From an uncultured Caulobacter sp. (GTDB taxonomy: Bacteria; Pseudomonadota; Alphaproteobacteria; Caulobacterales; Caulobacteraceae): DNA of 64,000 bases. A program made the translations under genes and the position numbers. The notes under the pieces were generated by a model. It ran no database searches. It saw only the letters and a list, made by a program, of their open reading frames with translations, and was not told the DNA's origin. Location: the NCBI GenBank assembly GCA_913776195.1, contig CAJYMH010000007.1, forward strand, positions 62,001 through 126,000. Direction: 5' to 3'. This document shows, in pieces, positions 35,947 through 44,513 of the stretch (position 1 is the stretch's first letter; every line of letters starts with the position of its first letter).

Positions 35947-36018
35947 GGTCGCCCCCGAAGATTGAGGGCGGCCTAATGGAACGATGGTCGCTAAGCGGCC
36001 ACCCGATCCTTGCTCGGG

Positions 36019-37161
36019 TTACTCCGCGGCGACGGCCGTAGCGGCCTTGGCGGCTTCAATCTCGGCGGCGCGCCTTTCAACCAGCTCGACGATGTGGTCG
36101 ATCATGCCGTCGTTGGACTGCTTATGGTCGGGCTTGCCGGCCATGTAGACCATGCCGGCGCCCGCGCCGCCGCCGGTGAAGCCGATGTCGGTCATCAGGG
36201 CTTCGCCCGGACCGTTCACGACGCAGCCGATGATCGACAGGGAGAGGGGGGTGGAGATGTGGGCCAGGCGCTCCTCCAGGGCTTCCACCGTCTTGATGAC
36301 GTTGAAGCCCTGACGCGCGCAGGACGGGCAGGCGATGATGTTCACGCCGCGATGGCGCAGGCCGAGCGACTTGAGGATGTCGAAGCCGACCTTCACCTCT
36401 TCCACCGGGTCGGCGGCGAGGCTGACGCGGATGGTGTCGCCGATGCCAGCCCACAACATGGAGCCCATGCCGATGGCGCTCTTGACCGTGCCGGTGCGCA
36501 GGGCGCCGGCCTCGGTGACGCCCAGATGCAGGGGGCAGTCGATGGCCTCGGCCAATTGTTGATAGGCCGCCACCGTCAGGAACGGGTCGGACGCCTTCAC
36601 CGAAATCTTGAACTCGTGGAAGTCGTGATCCTGCAGGATGCGCGCGTGGTTCAGCGCGCTCTCGACCATCGCCTCGGGGCAAGGTTCGCCGTAGCGCTCC
36701 AGCAGCTCCCGCTCCAGCGAGCCGGCGTTGACGCCGATGCGGATGGAGCAGCCGTGGTCCTTGGCGGCCTGAACAACCTCGCGGACGCGGTCGGCGCTGC
36801 CGATGTTGCCGGGATTGATGCGCAGGCACGCGGCGCCAGCCTGGGCCGCTTCGATCCCGCGCTTGTAGTGGAAGTGGATGTCGGCCACGAGCGGGACCTT
36901 CGCCGCCTTGGCGATGATCTTGAACGCCTCGGTGGATTCAACGTCCGGGCAGGAGACGCGGACGATGTCGGCGCCGGCCTCCTCCAGCTGACGAATCTGG
37001 TCGATGGTCGCGGCCGCGTCGGCGGTCACGGTGTTGGTCATCGACTGGACGCTGATCGGCGCATCGCCGCCGACCTCGACGGAGCCGACGCGGATCTTGC
37101 GGCTCTTGCGGCGGTCGATCATCCGCCAGGGGCGGACGTGGGTATGGTCCTGGACGCTCAT
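36019..37161 (-). CDS. ispG: 4-hydroxy-3-methylbut-2-en-1-yl diphosphate synthase IspG (GcpE)
   Basis: Iron-sulfur enzyme of the MEP pathway for isoprenoid precursors. Cluster-binding cysteines lie in [10 protein letters not shown] (near residues 277 and 280) and [13 protein letters not shown] (near 312). The N-terminal TIM-barrel region includes the conserved SVQSMTNT and RINPGNIG segments. The 380 residues match the bacterial (flavodoxin-dependent) form. Its place beside the RodZ-like gene is familiar in proteobacteria. Confidence 0.97.
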   Translation of the reverse strand: MSVQDHTHVRPWRMIDRRKSRKIRVGSVEVGGDAPISVQSMTNTVTADAAATIDQIRQLEEAGADIVRVSCPDVESTEAFKIIAKAAKVPLVADIHFHYKRGIEAAQAGAACLRINPGNIGSADRVREVVQAAKDHGCSIRIGVNAGSLERELLERYGEPCPEAMVESALNHARILQDHDFHEFKISVKASDPFLTVAAYQQLAEAIDCPLHLGVTEAGALRTGTVKSAIGMGSMLWAGIGDTIRVSLAADPVEEVKVGFDILKSLGLRHRGVNIIACPSCARQGFNVIKTVEALEERLAHISTPLSLSIIGCVVNGPGEALMTDIGFTGGGAGAGMVYMAGKPDHKQSNDGMIDHIVELVERRAAEIEAAKAATAVAAE

Positions 37162-37214
37162 GTGGCGCGGAACATAGGCCTTTGAAGCGACGAGAAGAAG
37201 ACCAGAACAGCTAA

Positions 37215-37321
37215 GTGCGTCCTTCGAGACGCCCGCATGCGCGGGCTCCTCAGGATGACGGATTCAGCAGCAACCCGACGTCGTCATGCTGAGGAGGCCG
37301 AAAGGCCGTCTCGAAGCACGC
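37215..37321. repeat. Second family of palindromic intergenic repeat
   Basis: Arms GCGTCCTTCGAGACG...CTCCTCAGGATGACG (37217-37260) and CGTCATGCTGAGGAGGCC...CGTCTCGAAGCACGC (37282-37321) are near-perfect inverted repeats around a 20-base centre, with smaller hairpins inside each arm (CCCGCATGCGCGGG; GGCCGAAAGGCC). Elements of this type are scattered through Caulobacterales genomes as I recall. It lies between the rodZ stop and the ispG start. Confidence 0.8.
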
Positions 37322-37327
37322 AGGAAA

Positions 37328-38329
37328 TCAGTCGATCAGCTTGCCGATCGAGGTCTGGGCGGCGGGCAGAACACCCTTGGACGCGCCGGCCACGAACACC
37401 TCGAAGGCGGTCGGATCGGAGACATCCGCCACCAGACCCTTGGCGGCGGGGACGCGATAGGCTTCACCGGCGTTGAGCTGGCGGGCGAAATAGACCTGGC
37501 CGTCGCCGTTGCGCACCACCAGGGCTCCGTTCTTGCGGGCCTGAAGGGTGACGAGGGATTCTTCCGGGTTGGCGCCCATGACCGCGCCGTTGGCCTTGAA
37601 GGGCGAGCCCAGCACGATGCCTTCGTCCGGGCTGGCCGCCTCGGCCGCCTTGGCGGCGGCGCGGGCCTTGGCCACGGCGATGGCGGCGTCGGCGGAACCG
37701 CCCGAGGCCACGGAATCTTCCAGACCCGGCGTGACGTAGGGCTTGGGCGTGGTGGACTCGACCGGCGCCGGGAGCGGCGCGCCGAGCGACACGGCGCCTG
37801 AATTGGCGGAGGGGATCGGCGGCGGCGCCATGGGCGCGGCCTGGATGCCGGCCTCGGCATGCTGCGGCGCGGGCTCCAGCACGCGGCGGGCCACGTTCCA
37901 GGCGAGGATGGCGGCCAGGATCACGACGCCGGCCACGGCGGCCATGGCGAAGCGTGGGTCGGTCTTTTTCTCGACGCCGACCGGGCCTTGCAGCACCTGG
38001 TCGGGATCGGGGCTGTCGATCTTGAAGCGGTTGACCGCGGCTTCTCCGTCCAGGTTCAGGGCCTTGGCGTAGGCGCGCACATAACCGACGGCGAAGGGCC
38101 GCGACGGCAGGGTGTCGAGGCGCATGTCCTCGATCGCCGACAGATAGGTGCGTCGGACGCGGGTGGCCTCGGCCACCTCTTCCAGGGACAGGCCCAGGTG
38201 TTCGCGCACGGCCTTCAGGGCCGCGCCGACGTTCTCGCCCGTCGTCAAAGAGGGAGCAGAGGACTGGTCCACGTCGGACCCCTCGTCAGGAAACTTCAGC
38301 TGCGTGACCCCGCCCATGTCCAGCGGCAT
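37328..38329 (-). CDS. rodZ: RodZ-like cell-shape protein (HTH, one membrane span, DUF4115)
   Basis: Bitopic membrane protein of 333 residues. A cytoplasmic HTH_25 domain (VREHLGLSLEEVAEATRVRRTYLSAIE, about residues 42-70) is followed by RPFAVGYVRAYAKALNL, then a single membrane span near residues 130-150 (MAAVAGVVILAAILAW), a Pro/Ala-rich linker and a C-terminal DUF4115 domain. RodZ links MreB filaments to the wall elongation machinery. The periplasmic linker is rich in Ala and Pro. An alternative ATG four codons downstream cannot be excluded. Confidence 0.88.
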   Translation of the reverse strand: MPLDMGGVTQLKFPDEGSDVDQSSAPSLTTGENVGAALKAVREHLGLSLEEVAEATRVRRTYLSAIEDMRLDTLPSRPFAVGYVRAYAKALNLDGEAAVNRFKIDSPDPDQVLQGPVGVEKKTDPRFAMAAVAGVVILAAILAWNVARRVLEPAPQHAEAGIQAAPMAPPPIPSANSGAVSLGAPLPAPVESTTPKPYVTPGLEDSVASGGSADAAIAVAKARAAAKAAEAASPDEGIVLGSPFKANGAVMGANPEESLVTLQARKNGALVVRNGDGQVYFARQLNAGEAYRVPAAKGLVADVSDPTAFEVFVAGASKGVLPAAQTSIGKLID

Positions 38330-38443
38330 GCCCCGTGTCCTGTTTTCGCGCCACGCGTGCAGACGGCGCCCGCACTATCCATGACACGAAATGGGTTAAC
38401 TATTCTTTCTCGATAGCAAGAAGATGTGACAGCGCCAACGCAT

Positions 38444-40708
38444 TCAAACTGCGACATAAAGTTTGCGCGCCAGGGTCTCGATTTCGCCCCGGATGGAACC
38501 CGCTCCGCTGCGAAGCAGAGCCTCAACCCCCCGCTTCGCCGCCTCGCGGTCGAGGGACAGCACCATCTGCTTCACGGGGCCGATGCCGGCGGGGGGCATG
38601 CTGAGGCGATCAAAGCCCAGGGCGGTGAGGACGAAGGCCTCCAGAGGCCGCCCGGCCATCTCGCCGCAGATCGATACCGAGGTGCCCGTGTCGGCGCAGG
38701 CCTGCTGGATCGTCTTGAGCGCGCGAAGGGCTGGCGGCGACAGGAAGTCGTAGCGGTCGGCCACTTGCGGATTTCCCCGGTCGGCGGCGAACAGGTACTG
38801 CATCAGATCGTTGGTGCCGACCGAGACGAAGTCGGTCATCGGCAGCAAGGCGTCCAGGTGCCACAGCAGGGACGGAGCCTCAATCATCGCGCCGACGTCC
38901 AGGCGGGCGGGGGCCGGACGACCGCGACGTTGGGCCCACGCGATCTCCTGGTCCACGAAGACGCGGGCGGCGCGGAACTCGTCCACGCTGGCCACCAAGG
39001 GGAACATGATGCGCAATTCGCGGCCGCGGGCGGCGCGGATCAGGGCGCGGATCTGCATGCGCAGAAGGGCAGGGCGGTCCAGGCCCATGCGCACGGCGCG
39101 CCAGCCGAGGGCGGGGTTCTCCTCCCGCTCCAGCTCCATGTAGGGAACCAGCTTGTCGCCGCCGAGGTCGAGGGTGCGGAAGGTCACCGGCAGGCCGCCG
39201 GCGCCGTCGAGCACCTTCTCATAGAGGGCGGTCTGGGCCTCCAGCCGGGGCATCTCCTCGGCGACCATGAACTGGAATTCGGTGCGGAACAGGCCGATGC
39301 CCTCAGCGCCCGTCTCCGGCAAGATGTCCAAGTCCACGGCCAGGCCTGCGTTCATCAGCAGCGTGACCTTGTGGCCGTCGCGAGTGAAGGCGGGCGTGTC
39401 GCGCAGCTTGGCGAATTCGGCGCGGCGGCTGTTGCGGACCTCGATCCGGGCCTTGAGGGCGGTGACCACGTCCGGGCGCGGGCGCAGGAAGGCCTCGCCC
39501 GTCTCGCCGTCGACCACCACGGGATCGCCTTCCGAGACCCGGTCACGCAGGCCGGCCAGGCGACCGACGCAGGGGATGTCCAGGGCGCGGGCGACGATGG
39601 CGGCGTGGCTGGCGGGCGAGCCTTCTTCCAGCAGCAGGCCCTTCAGCTTGGTGCGGTCGTATTCCAGCAGGTCGGCCGGGCCCAGGTTACGGGCGATGAG
39701 CACGGCGTCCTCGGGCAGGGTGCGGGCGTGATGGCCCTCGCCTGAAAGGTGCCTCAGCAGGCGGTCGTTCAGGTCTTCCAGGTCATGCAGGCGTTCGCGC
39801 AGATAGGGGTCGCGGGCCTGGCCCAGGCGGGCGCGGTGTTCAGAGCGCACGCGCTCCACCGCCGCCTCGGCGGTGAGGCCGGAGCGGACCGCCTCTTCCA
39901 GGCTGCGGTTCCAGCCGCGGTCGTGGGCGAACAGGCGATAGGTGTCGAGCACCTCGTAAGACGCGCCGACCAGGCCATGCTGGCCGTCCAGCATGTTGTC
40001 GATCTGGGTCTGCAGGGCCTCGATCGCGTATTTGAGGCGCGCTTCCTCGGCCAGGGCGTCGTCGGACAGCAGCTGCTCAGGCGCAACGGGCGGCTCATGC
40101 AGCACCGCGACGCCATAGGCCAGGCCGTCGGCGAACTTGGCGCCCTTAAGGCGTTCTGGCCGGTGGGGCGCGATCTCGACGCCCTTCAGTTCGGCCTGGT
40201 CGATCAGGCCGCCGCCGGAGACCATCTCGGCCAGCACCATGGCGATGATCTGAAGGTCCTCGACCTCCTCCTCGCCATAGACGCGCTCGGTGCGGTTCTG
40301 GACGACTAGGACGCCGATGGCGCGCCCGCCGCGCAGCAGCGGCACGCCTAGGAAGGAGTGGAACGGGTCTTCGCCGGTTTCCGGGCGATAGGCGAAGGCG
40401 GGGTGGTTCGGTGCGTCGGACAGGTTCAGCGGACGGCCCAGGCGGACGATCTCGCCCACCAGGCCTTCGCCGGTCTTCAGGCGGGTGACGTGGACGGCGT
40501 CTCGCGACAGGCCTTCGGTGGCGAACAGCTCAAGGTCGCCGCCGGCGCGGCGCAGATAGATCGAGCACACCTCCGCCACCATCGACAGGGCGATGATGCG
40601 GACGACCATGTCCAGGCGCGCCTGGGCGGGACCGCCGCCGGCCAGGGCTTCGCGGATCTGCCGAAGCAGGCTGCGGGGTCCGCGTACGGCCAAGCCGGAT
40701 GCAGCCAT
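38444..40708 (-). CDS. ptsP: Phosphoenolpyruvate-protein phosphotransferase PtsP (EI-Ntr)
   Basis: First enzyme of the nitrogen phosphotransferase system; passes phosphate from PEP to an NPr protein. From the ATG at 40708 it has 754 residues. An N-terminal GAF domain (about residues 30-165, including SFLGVPLLRGGRAIGVLVVQN) precedes the EI domains; the phosphorylated His is in EEGSPASHAAIVARAL near residue 365, and the C-terminal PEP-binding barrel includes the FRTLDLGGDK and VSICGEMAGR blocks. The open frame continues upstream to 40879, across the start of cheW, but the GAF-type start is preferred. Partner ptsO/ptsN genes are not in the window. Confidence 0.94.
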   Translation of the reverse strand: MAASGLAVRGPRSLLRQIREALAGGGPAQARLDMVVRIIALSMVAEVCSIYLRRAGGDLELFATEGLSRDAVHVTRLKTGEGLVGEIVRLGRPLNLSDAPNHPAFAYRPETGEDPFHSFLGVPLLRGGRAIGVLVVQNRTERVYGEEEVEDLQIIAMVLAEMVSGGGLIDQAELKGVEIAPHRPERLKGAKFADGLAYGVAVLHEPPVAPEQLLSDDALAEEARLKYAIEALQTQIDNMLDGQHGLVGASYEVLDTYRLFAHDRGWNRSLEEAVRSGLTAEAAVERVRSEHRARLGQARDPYLRERLHDLEDLNDRLLRHLSGEGHHARTLPEDAVLIARNLGPADLLEYDRTKLKGLLLEEGSPASHAAIVARALDIPCVGRLAGLRDRVSEGDPVVVDGETGEAFLRPRPDVVTALKARIEVRNSRRAEFAKLRDTPAFTRDGHKVTLLMNAGLAVDLDILPETGAEGIGLFRTEFQFMVAEEMPRLEAQTALYEKVLDGAGGLPVTFRTLDLGGDKLVPYMELEREENPALGWRAVRMGLDRPALLRMQIRALIRAARGRELRIMFPLVASVDEFRAARVFVDQEIAWAQRRGRPAPARLDVGAMIEAPSLLWHLDALLPMTDFVSVGTNDLMQYLFAADRGNPQVADRYDFLSPPALRALKTIQQACADTGTSVSICGEMAGRPLEAFVLTALGFDRLSMPPAGIGPVKQMVLSLDREAAKRGVEALLRSGAGSIRGEIETLARKLYVAV

Positions 40709-40877
40709 GAGTTGAACGCCTCTCGCCTCTTCTTCCGGGGCTATAGCAGCTTTATAGCGCCTGAAACTTGCCGCGCCATAAACCTTGTTCGGCTCCGCTT
40801 TTTTCACCTTCTTCGCCCATCCTGCGGGCTTCGGCTGCTGAACGCGGCCACCCGCGGTTGGGTTTAGGAAGACGTCC

Positions 40878-41351
40878 ATGGCGCAAGCATTGACCGCCCT
40901 TCTGGCTGGTGGAGATGATCGTCAGGTCATCTCATTTGAAGTGGCTGGACAGGAATTTTGTCTGGATGTCGGTTCCGTTCGCGAATTGCGCGGCTTCACC
41001 GATCCGACGCCGATGCCGGACTCGCCGCCCTATGTGACCGGCGTCATCAACCTGCGCGGCACGGTGATGCCGGTGATCGACCTGCGCGCCCGCCTGGGCT
41101 TCGCAGGTCTGGACCCCGCCGCCCGTCCGGTGATCGTGGTGATCGAGGTGCGGGACGAGTGCGCCGGTCTGATGGTCGATGCGGTGTGCGACACCTACAC
41201 CGTCGCCCCGGGCGACCTGACCCCGCCCCCCGCGTTCAGCGAGTACGCCTCCGACGGCGTGGTTTCGGGCGTCATCAAAGCGGGCGACAAGATGATCATC
41301 CTTTTGTCCCCCGACACCCTGCTGCCGCAGGGCTTGGCGGCCGCGGCCTAA
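40878..41351 (+). CDS. cheW: CheW chemotaxis coupling protein
   Basis: Single CheW domain of 157 residues that links chemoreceptors to the CheA kinase. Key family blocks: VISFEVAGQEFCLDVGSVREL near the start, PYVTGVINLRGTVMPVIDLRARLG in the middle, and VSGVIKAGDKMIILL towards the end. A good ribosome binding site (AGGAA) precedes the ATG at 40878. It is not accompanied by cheA, a receptor or other che genes, and is divergent from ptsP, so it is probably a separate coupling protein for receptors encoded elsewhere. Confidence 0.93.
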   Translation: MAQALTALLAGGDDRQVISFEVAGQEFCLDVGSVRELRGFTDPTPMPDSPPYVTGVINLRGTVMPVIDLRARLGFAGLDPAARPVIVVIEVRDECAGLMVDAVCDTYTVAPGDLTPPPAFSEYASDGVVSGVIKAGDKMIILLSPDTLLPQGLAAAA

Positions 41352-41425
41352 CAATCGTTTGAATTTCGTCTTCCCCTGCGGAGGGGGAGGGCGATAACGT
41401 GCCTTCCAACCAAGGGAGGATGCGT

Positions 41426-42520
41426 ATGAAGGCTGCGGTTCTGCGGGAGGTGGGCAAACCGCTCTCCATCGAACAGGTCGCCATCGGCAAGCCGGGCCCG
41501 CATGAAGTGCTGATCCGCACCGTCGCCGCCGGGGTGTGCCATTCGGATCTGCACTTCGTGGAAGGCTCCTACACCCATCCGCTGCCGGCGGTGCTGGGCC
41601 ATGAGAGCGCCGGGGTGGTGGAGGCCGTCGGCTCCGAGGTCCGCACGGTGAAGGTGGGTGACCACGTCATCACCTGCCTGTCGGCCTTCTGCGGGCATTG
41701 CGAGCATTGCCTGACCGGGCACATGAGCCTGTGCGTCAGCCCGGAGACCAAACGACCCAAGGACGCCGAACCGCGCCTCTATCGCGAGGACGCCGCCGCC
41801 CCGCGGATGAACCAGTATCTGAACCTGTCTTCGTTCGCCGAGTACATGCTGATCCACGAGCATGCCTGCACATCGATCCGCAAGGACATGCCGCTGGATC
41901 GCGCCTGTCTGATCGGCTGCTCGGTGATGACGGGGGTCGGGGCGGTGATCCATACTTCCACCGTACGGCCCGGCGAAACGGTCGCCGTTATCGGCTGCGG
42001 CGGGGTCGGCCTGGCGGCGGTGAATGGCGCGGCCATCGCCGGCGCGGGGCGGATCATCGCCATCGACCGCATTCCGGCCAAGCTGGAGCTGGCCAAGAAG
42101 TTCGGCGCCACCGATGTGATCAACGCCGCCGAGACCGATCCGGTGAAGGCGGTGCAGGAACTGACTGGCGGCGGGGTGCATCACAGCTTCGAAGCGATCG
42201 GCCTGAAGGTCACCGCAGAGCAATCGTTCAAAATGCTGCGCCGGGGCGGCACGGCCAACATTATCGGCATGATCCCCGTGGGGACCATGATCGAACTGCA
42301 CGGCCCGGACTTCCTCGGCGAGAAGAAGATCCAGGGCTCGTACATGGGGTCGAACCGCTTCCCCGTGGACATGCCGCGCCTTGTGGACGCCTACATGGCG
42401 GGAAAGCTGAACCTGGACGATCTGATCTCTCGGCGCATCAAGCTCGAAGACGTCAATGACGCCTTCGAGGAGTTGAAGCGCGGGGAGCTGGCGCGATCGG
42501 TGATCATCTTCGACAGCTAG
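41426..42520 (+). CDS. Zinc-dependent alcohol dehydrogenase (class I/III-like)
   Basis: Medium-chain dehydrogenase of 364 residues. Catalytic zinc ligands C38 (VCHSD) and H59 (GHE), and the four structural-zinc cysteines at 89, 92, 95 and 103 (FCGHCEHCLTGHMSLC) are all present. The NAD(P) site is VIGCGGVGLAAVNGA near residue 185. A strong GGGAGGA ribosome binding site lies six bases before the ATG at 41426, favouring it over the upstream in-frame ATG. The oxidised alcohol or aldehyde is unknown; members in this group act on aryl, long-chain or mycothiol/glutathione adducts. Confidence 0.93.
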   Translation: MKAAVLREVGKPLSIEQVAIGKPGPHEVLIRTVAAGVCHSDLHFVEGSYTHPLPAVLGHESAGVVEAVGSEVRTVKVGDHVITCLSAFCGHCEHCLTGHMSLCVSPETKRPKDAEPRLYREDAAAPRMNQYLNLSSFAEYMLIHEHACTSIRKDMPLDRACLIGCSVMTGVGAVIHTSTVRPGETVAVIGCGGVGLAAVNGAAIAGAGRIIAIDRIPAKLELAKKFGATDVINAAETDPVKAVQELTGGGVHHSFEAIGLKVTAEQSFKMLRRGGTANIIGMIPVGTMIELHGPDFLGEKKIQGSYMGSNRFPVDMPRLVDAYMAGKLNLDDLISRRIKLEDVNDAFEELKRGELARSVIIFDS

Positions 42521-42531
42521 TCGCTGACCGC

Positions 42532-42927
42532 CTAGCGGCAGTAGTGACGGTACCCGTCGCGGCCCAGATAGGTGTCGCTGCGGGGGTCGTAGCTGCGGTA
42601 CTTGCGGGCGCAGTAAGCCACATGGCTGCGGTCGTCGCGCCGGCCATAGGCGCGGTTGGCGTCCGCCTGCGAACCCAGGATCGCCGCGCCCAGAGCGAAG
42701 CCGATCACACCTGCGGCCAGGGCGTCGTTGTTGTTGCGGTCACGCCAGCGGCGACGGTTGTCCCAGCGACGCCAGTCGCCCCGGTCGCGATAGTCGCGCC
42801 ACTGACGCTGATCCACCCAGCGACCGTCATAGTAATAGTAGCCGGGCGGCTGGGCCTGGACGGCCACGGGGGTGATGACGCCGCCAAAAGTGACGGCGGC
42901 CAGTGCGGCGCAGAGTGTTTTGCGCAT
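42532..42927 (-). CDS. BA14K-like exported small protein
   Basis: Protein of 131 residues with a Sec signal peptide (MRKTLCAALAAVTFGG...VQAQ), then a segment very rich in Tyr, Arg, Trp and Asp, a hydrophobic stretch (ALAAGVIGFALGAAIL) that may insert in a membrane, and a C-terminal block ending CARKYRSYDPRSDTYLG...HYC. That last block matches the BA14K family described from Brucella as an immunoreactive protein with possible lectin activity. Two cysteines in the block could pair. Function here is unknown. Confidence 0.75.
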   Translation of the reverse strand: MRKTLCAALAAVTFGGVITPVAVQAQPPGYYYYDGRWVDQRQWRDYRDRGDWRRWDNRRRWRDRNNNDALAAGVIGFALGAAILGSQADANRAYGRRDDRSHVAYCARKYRSYDPRSDTYLGRDGYRHYCR

Positions 42928-42982
42928 GTCGATCTCCGGGTTTTCCCGAAGGCTTCAACGTGCGGCTTGATGCTTGGCTCCG

Positions 42983-44308
42983 CTAGTCGGCGGCGGCCAG
43001 TTGGACGCTGCTCGGGCCTTGGGCCAGCATGGTGTCGATCCGGGCCTTCTTGGCGCGGAAGCGGTTCAGCTCGGCGCCGGCCAGTATGGTGCCTTGCGGG
43101 ATTTTGGCCCCGACAGGATTGACGCGGCGGCCGCCGTTGAAGATCTCGTAGTGAAGGTGAGGACCGGTCGACATGCCGGTGGAGCCCACATAGGCCACCA
43201 ATTGCCCTTGCTTCACGCGTTGGCCCTTCTTCAGGCCCTTGGCGTAGCGCGACAGGTGAGCGTAGCCGGTCTCCCAGCCGCCGTTGTGGCGGATCTTCAC
43301 CCAGTTGCCATAGCCGCCCTTGCGGCCGGCCTCGACCACCACGCCGTCGCCGGCGGCCAGGACGGGCGTGCCGCTGCCGGCTCCGAAGTCGATGCCCTGG
43401 TGCATGCGGGTGAAGCCGAGGATCGGGTGGCGACGGGCGCCGAAGCCGGAGGTGATGCGTGCGCCATCCACCGGCGTGCGCAGCAGGAAGCCGCGGACGT
43501 TCTTGCCAGTCTCGTCGAAGTAATCGACGCCGCCGTCATTGCGCTCGAAGCGGTAGAAGCGCAGGCCTTTGATCTCGGCGTATTCCAGATCGCCGGCCTC
43601 GATCGTGCGGCCGCTTTCAGTGACCTTGCGGTCGAAGATCAGACTGAAATTGTCGCCTGCCTTGATGTCGCGGGAGAAGTCCAGCTTGTGCGAGAACAGC
43701 TTCACCACCTGGGCGGTGACGGTTGGGGTGGCCCCGGCGCGGGCGGCGGACTCGAACAACGAGCCATGCATCTCGCCCTGAGCGACGGTGGTTTCGTCGC
43801 GGACTTCTTCTTCCAGTTCACGCAGGCGAAGCGCGCCGTCGAAGGTGCGCGAGACGGTGATGGCGCTGGACGGGCTGGTGCGCAGCGACAGGCCGATCAG
43901 GCGGGCTGGACCGCCGCGGTCGCCGCGCGGTCGGGCGAGGGCGATATCCAGGGCCATGCCGGCCTTGATCTTCACGGTGTCCATGGCGCCGGCCAGGGTG
44001 TTGACCACCATGGCGGCCTCGTCGGCCTCGACGCCGGCGCGCTGCACGGCGCCTTGCAAGGTCTCGCCCGGGCGCACCTTCACCGGCACGCTCTGGGCGC
44101 GGGTCAGGCCCGGCTGGGCCTCGGCCTGGGCGAAGGCCTTGTGTTGAAGGGCGGTCATCTCGGCCGTGTTCAGGGCCGGTTGGGCGGGGGCGCCCGCTTC
44201 TAGAGGAACAAGCTTCATCGCCAGGGTGATGGCGACGACGGCGGCGGAACCGACCAGCAGTTTCGGCAGCAAGCGGGCGGCCGGGCGTCGCGGATCGAAT
44301 TCCTGCAT
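42983..44308 (-). CDS. M23-family peptidoglycan peptidase (LytM domain)
   Basis: Membrane-anchored or exported protein of 441 residues. After a short cytoplasmic region, a single membrane span lies near residues 15-32 (LLVGSAAVVAITLAM), followed by an OapA/LysM-like segment (VKVRPGETLQGAVQRAGV) and a C-terminal M23 domain with the zinc motif HxxxD (MHQGIDFGAGSGTPV, near residue 303) and HLHYE (near 384). All the metal residues are intact, so it should be a working endopeptidase or lytic factor. It is the gene after the two surface-type proteins on the same strand, with a terminator in between. Confidence 0.9.
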   Translation of the reverse strand: MQEFDPRRPAARLLPKLLVGSAAVVAITLAMKLVPLEAGAPAQPALNTAEMTALQHKAFAQAEAQPGLTRAQSVPVKVRPGETLQGAVQRAGVEADEAAMVVNTLAGAMDTVKIKAGMALDIALARPRGDRGGPARLIGLSLRTSPSSAITVSRTFDGALRLRELEEEVRDETTVAQGEMHGSLFESAARAGATPTVTAQVVKLFSHKLDFSRDIKAGDNFSLIFDRKVTESGRTIEAGDLEYAEIKGLRFYRFERNDGGVDYFDETGKNVRGFLLRTPVDGARITSGFGARRHPILGFTRMHQGIDFGAGSGTPVLAAGDGVVVEAGRKGGYGNWVKIRHNGGWETGYAHLSRYAKGLKKGQRVKQGQLVAYVGSTGMSTGPHLHYEIFNGGRRVNPVGAKIPQGTILAGAELNRFRAKKARIDTMLAQGPSSVQLAAAD

Positions 44309-44454
44309 CGTTCCCCCTATCGATGTCGGTCTCCAGCCGTCAGCACACCCCTGGCGACCGCTGGAAGGTGGCGGGAAGTTCCCGATGTTCGCCCGCAAAG
44401 GCAAGCAATTTGCGCGACTTGGGCGCTTTGTCGCGGGTGAAACGGGTGAAAAAT

Positions 44455-44480
44455 AAGGCGGCCTCGGATGAGGCCGCCTT
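44455..44480 (-). terminator. Terminator of the first surface-protein gene
   Basis: AAGGCGGCCTC and GAGGCCGCCTT form a perfect 11-bp stem with a four-base loop. Reading the minus strand it is followed by ATTTTTC, 34 bases past the stop codon at 44514. A canonical Rho-independent terminator. Confidence 0.92.
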
Positions 44481-44513
44481 GGCAGTTCTACTCGGGGATT
44501 ATGACGTTTTGGT

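Noticed and set aside
40709..40879. N-terminal extension of ptsP by 57 codons
   Set aside because: It would overlap the start of cheW and consists of basic residues with no GAF homology; the ATG at 40708 fits the family.
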